In this document: positions 61,794-64,000 of the stretch, piece after piece | How the letters are laid out: each line of letters opens with the position of its first letter | How positions within the stretch are numbered: position 1 is the first letter of the stretch | Source: Thelonectria olida | Lineage: Eukaryota; Ascomycota; Sordariomycetes; Hypocreales; Nectriaceae | Length of the DNA stretch: 64,000 bases | Direction of reading: 5' to 3' | Assembly: GCA_020736575.1 (NCBI GenBank) | Contig: JAGPYM010000006.1 | Span: 1,550,001 to 1,614,000, forward strand | Made by a program: the position numbers and the translations under genes | The notes under the pieces: generated by a model | Database searches by the model: none | What the model was told of the DNA's origin: nothing | Seen by the model: only the letters and a program-made list of their open reading frames with translations

Positions 61794-62422
61794 TCGAAAG
61801 AGTAAGATAGTTCATCATCAAGGGCCCTGGGATTCAAAGAGCAACTGTCTTCATTCAAGTTGGATACTACATGCCGCGGATGGCATGCAGATTTGTATTC
61901 ATATGTAAAACCATGTACCAACTCATGCATCAGAGAGAATTCAAAAGCACTGGACAATCTTCATTTTATCACAACGCATCCCACTACTATTTTTCTCCAA
62001 CACATAATTATTGTACACAGATTCGTAAGATCATATGCCATGTCATGATCAATATATTCAAGATCCCAATTCCTCCAGGTATCATGGAGATTGAAGCCAT
62101 CACAACTCTTGGCCTGTGTGAACAGGCTGGCAGACAAGACCAAGAATTAATGACAATCATGACCATCCAAACTCCTACCATCCTCTAAGAAATAACATAG
62201 CCTATGCTCTTCATGGCGTGCCCTCGACGGGGAATATACAAAGAAAAAAAATAGAAAAGGGTATGACTTTTGTACAGCCACATAAAGAAATGAGTTGCCA
62301 TCCAAGATAAACCCATAAAAGAAGATGATTATGTCGTAAATCCAAACGAATAAGAAAAAAAGACGAGGAAAGAATAGGGGCTAAACCAGAGAAAGAAATG
62401 AAAACGCATGAAGGGTATATAT
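61794..62422. other. Intergenic between convergent genes
   Basis: 3' regions of the synthetase (+) and NoxR (-). AT-rich, no gene recognised. Confidence 0.5.
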
Positions 62423-64000
62423 CTAAACTTCAATAATCCAAATCTAAGACAAAATGTTAGTGGGTCTATATGCAACTGTGGGTGGATGAGTGTACGAACC
62501 TCCATCTTTGCTGTTTCCTGTCTTGACCTTCGAGCCTCATCCTTGGCGGTGTCTACTGCCATGTCGAGGTCATCCTGATCACCCATGGTAATCATGTCGC
62601 CCTTGGGCATGTCCTCATCCTTGATCTTGATCTTGAACCGGTTGCGGATGCCAAACTTATCACGGACCTTATCCGCCAGTGTGGTGAACTGGACTCCGGG
62701 TTTGACCATGATGTATCTCACGTCGTCGGCGTGAACCTTGACACGGATCTTGGTAACCTCAACGCGGCGACCGCCACGTGAGGAACCTGAACCAGGGCGA
62801 CGGCGGTTGTTGCCTATCATCTCGAATTCGTTTTCATCGAAAGACCCATCATCGTATTCTGAGGCGTCGTCCTCAGGGCGGCCGGATTGTGGACTTCTCC
62901 TTGAACCCCTAGAGCCACGTCGTCCAGCAGCAGCCTGGTACATGTCGTAGACATCTCCGTTGAGGTTATCGTCCTCTTCTGGAATCTCTCTTTGTTGTCT
63001 CAGCTGCAGAGTAAGAGGCTCTCGGGGGGCGCTCTTTCCGGGGTTGGCGGAGGCAGACCTCGCAGGCCTGGGGCGGGCATCTGGTGGGGAAGCCTTCTCG
63101 TAGCGACGGTTGGGCTCGGCTTGTTGGATGTTGAGCTTGGCAAGCGAGGGCTTTTGGCCACGGACAGAACCACGGTTGAGACGCTCGCTACGCTCGCCAC
63201 GTTCACCCTCTGGTGGAGGAGTTGGGGGGAATACGTTTCGGTTGGTAGGTGGTTCGGATTGTTGTCTGCGGGACTGGAGACCGGGCTTGACGAGGTTGGT
63301 AGCGGCAAAGGAGATGTTGTCTGGAGGTCGATCGTCCTTGACTTCCGCCTTTCCGGCCTAAATTGTGTGTAAGCAAAGCGACTATGCCAGTACAATGTGT
63401 GACCTTACATTCTTAATCTCGATACCAGCGAAGCCCGTGAAAGCATTGGCACGATCTGAAGCAGCAACCAATCTTGCCTTGCCAAGATAATCCTTGGTCT
63501 TAAGATTTCGCACCTTGGCTTCGTTGGGGCGGTAAATAACGCCGACGGGAATGGAGAAAACAGTGTAGCCCTGGAACTTGTAAGTAAGGGGTGTTTGAAG
63601 GGTTCCTTGCTAAACCTACCTCGGCTTGTTCGCGGATCGCCTCGTCGATAACGTTGTGATCCTCCACCACCTTTTCCTTGACGGCATACGACAAATCTTG
63701 CATGCCAGCTTCCTTTTGTTGCAGGTAGATGTAACACAGGCCTCGGTTGAAGAGGACTTCGCAAGAGTAGAGCTTGAAGAGCAGGCCTAATTGGGCGTAG
63801 TCGATCATGGCATTGCCGCGCAGGTACAAGAGGGTATCGTTGAAGTTGGCGAGCGCCTCCTCAAAGTCTCCGAGGAGAAAGTTGGAAACGCCTTGTTGGA
63901 AATAGGCGACGGCGAGGTACTGGTCCAGTCGGATGGCGCGCTGATAGCTTTCAACCTATTGGGCGGCCATTGTCAGTATTCGAATTGGTTGCGAAGGTGA
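62423..64000 (-). CDS. noxR: NADPH oxidase regulator NoxR (p67phox-like), 5' end outside the window
   Basis: Visible exons are 63620..63955, 63409..63570, 62500..63357 and 62423..62443. An intron (63956 onward, branch ACTGAC near 63980) runs towards the window end, so the N-terminus is missing. The first visible exon holds TPR repeats (YQRAIRLDQYLAVAYFQQG, FEEALANFNDTLLYLRG, VLFNRGLCYIYLQQKEAGM), which in p67phox bind Rac. The activation-like region follows (GYTVFSIPVGVIYRP). A Pro- and Arg-rich linker (PPTPPPEGERGERSERLN) comes next. The PB1-type domain is VTKIRVKVHADDVRYIMV, then GDMITMGDQDDLDMAVD. The last 7-codon exon gives IWIIEV. NoxR activates NoxA/NoxB to make superoxide for hyphal fusion, fruiting and host penetration. 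The short last exon was placed from the family ending and clean splice sites. Confidence 0.92.

Overview
The window looks like nuclear DNA of a filamentous ascomycete, most likely a Fusarium-like member of the Hypocreales. Genes are split by short (about 50-100 nt) GT-AG introns with CTAAC-type branch points. Zn(II)2Cys6 regulators, an AlcR-like factor and a NoxR (p67phox-like) gene are present. Two decayed genes carry Gln-to-stop changes of the CpA-to-TpA type expected from repeat-induced point mutation (RIP). I can support 17 protein genes (one cut by the window end), two pseudogenes and one doubtful small ORF. I recognised no tRNA, rRNA, CRISPR array or intact transposon. Exon boundaries were placed by eye from reading frame, splice signals and family conservation.

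Layout. 0.7-2.7 kb: a decayed multi-pass membrane protein gene. 3.0-3.7 kb: a secreted expansin-like protein. 5.0-16.3 kb: an aromatic catabolism neighbourhood of homogentisate 1,2-dioxygenase (-), fumarylacetoacetase (+), a CYP504-like P450 (-), a Zn2Cys6 regulator (+), a small Dabb-domain protein (-) and an NmrA-like protein (+). 16.7-19.6 kb: an AlcR-like regulator. 19.6-26.1 kb: no gene seen. 26.1-27.0 kb: a five-exon SmE gene. 27.8-29.2 kb: a dead subtilase. 29.8-30.6 kb: an uncharacterised 280-aa protein. 30.6-40.0 kb: no gene seen. 40.0-43.3 kb: the large NAD-specific glutamate dehydrogenase. 47.2-51.0 kb: a Bud14/Tea4 SH3 protein. 53.4-54.7 kb: an Mpv17/PMP22 protein. 55.6-56.4 kb: ESCRT-II Vps22. 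57.1-58.7 kb: a class I DnaJ with a CaaX end. 59.5-61.8 kb: mitochondrial glutamyl-tRNA synthetase. 62.4-64.0 kb: NoxR, running off the end.

How the genes work together. In the 5-16 kb block the P450 would hydroxylate a phenylacetate-type substrate towards homogentisate, the dioxygenase would open the ring, and fumarylacetoacetase would do the last cleavage. Maleylacetoacetate isomerase is not in this window. The divergent promoters carry dense CGGAA half-sites, including a perfect CGG-N9-CCG palindrome, which makes the embedded Zn2Cys6 protein a good candidate for the pathway regulator. The Dabb gene has similar sites and may be an unrecognised member. The right half (40-64 kb) is ordinary core genome.

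Most notable observations: an apparent 2-nt microexon in homogentisate dioxygenase, the CGGAA site clusters, a 39-residue zinc-cluster loop in the AlcR homologue, an in-frame TAG in Bud14/Tea4, and a GC-AG intron in the tRNA synthetase.
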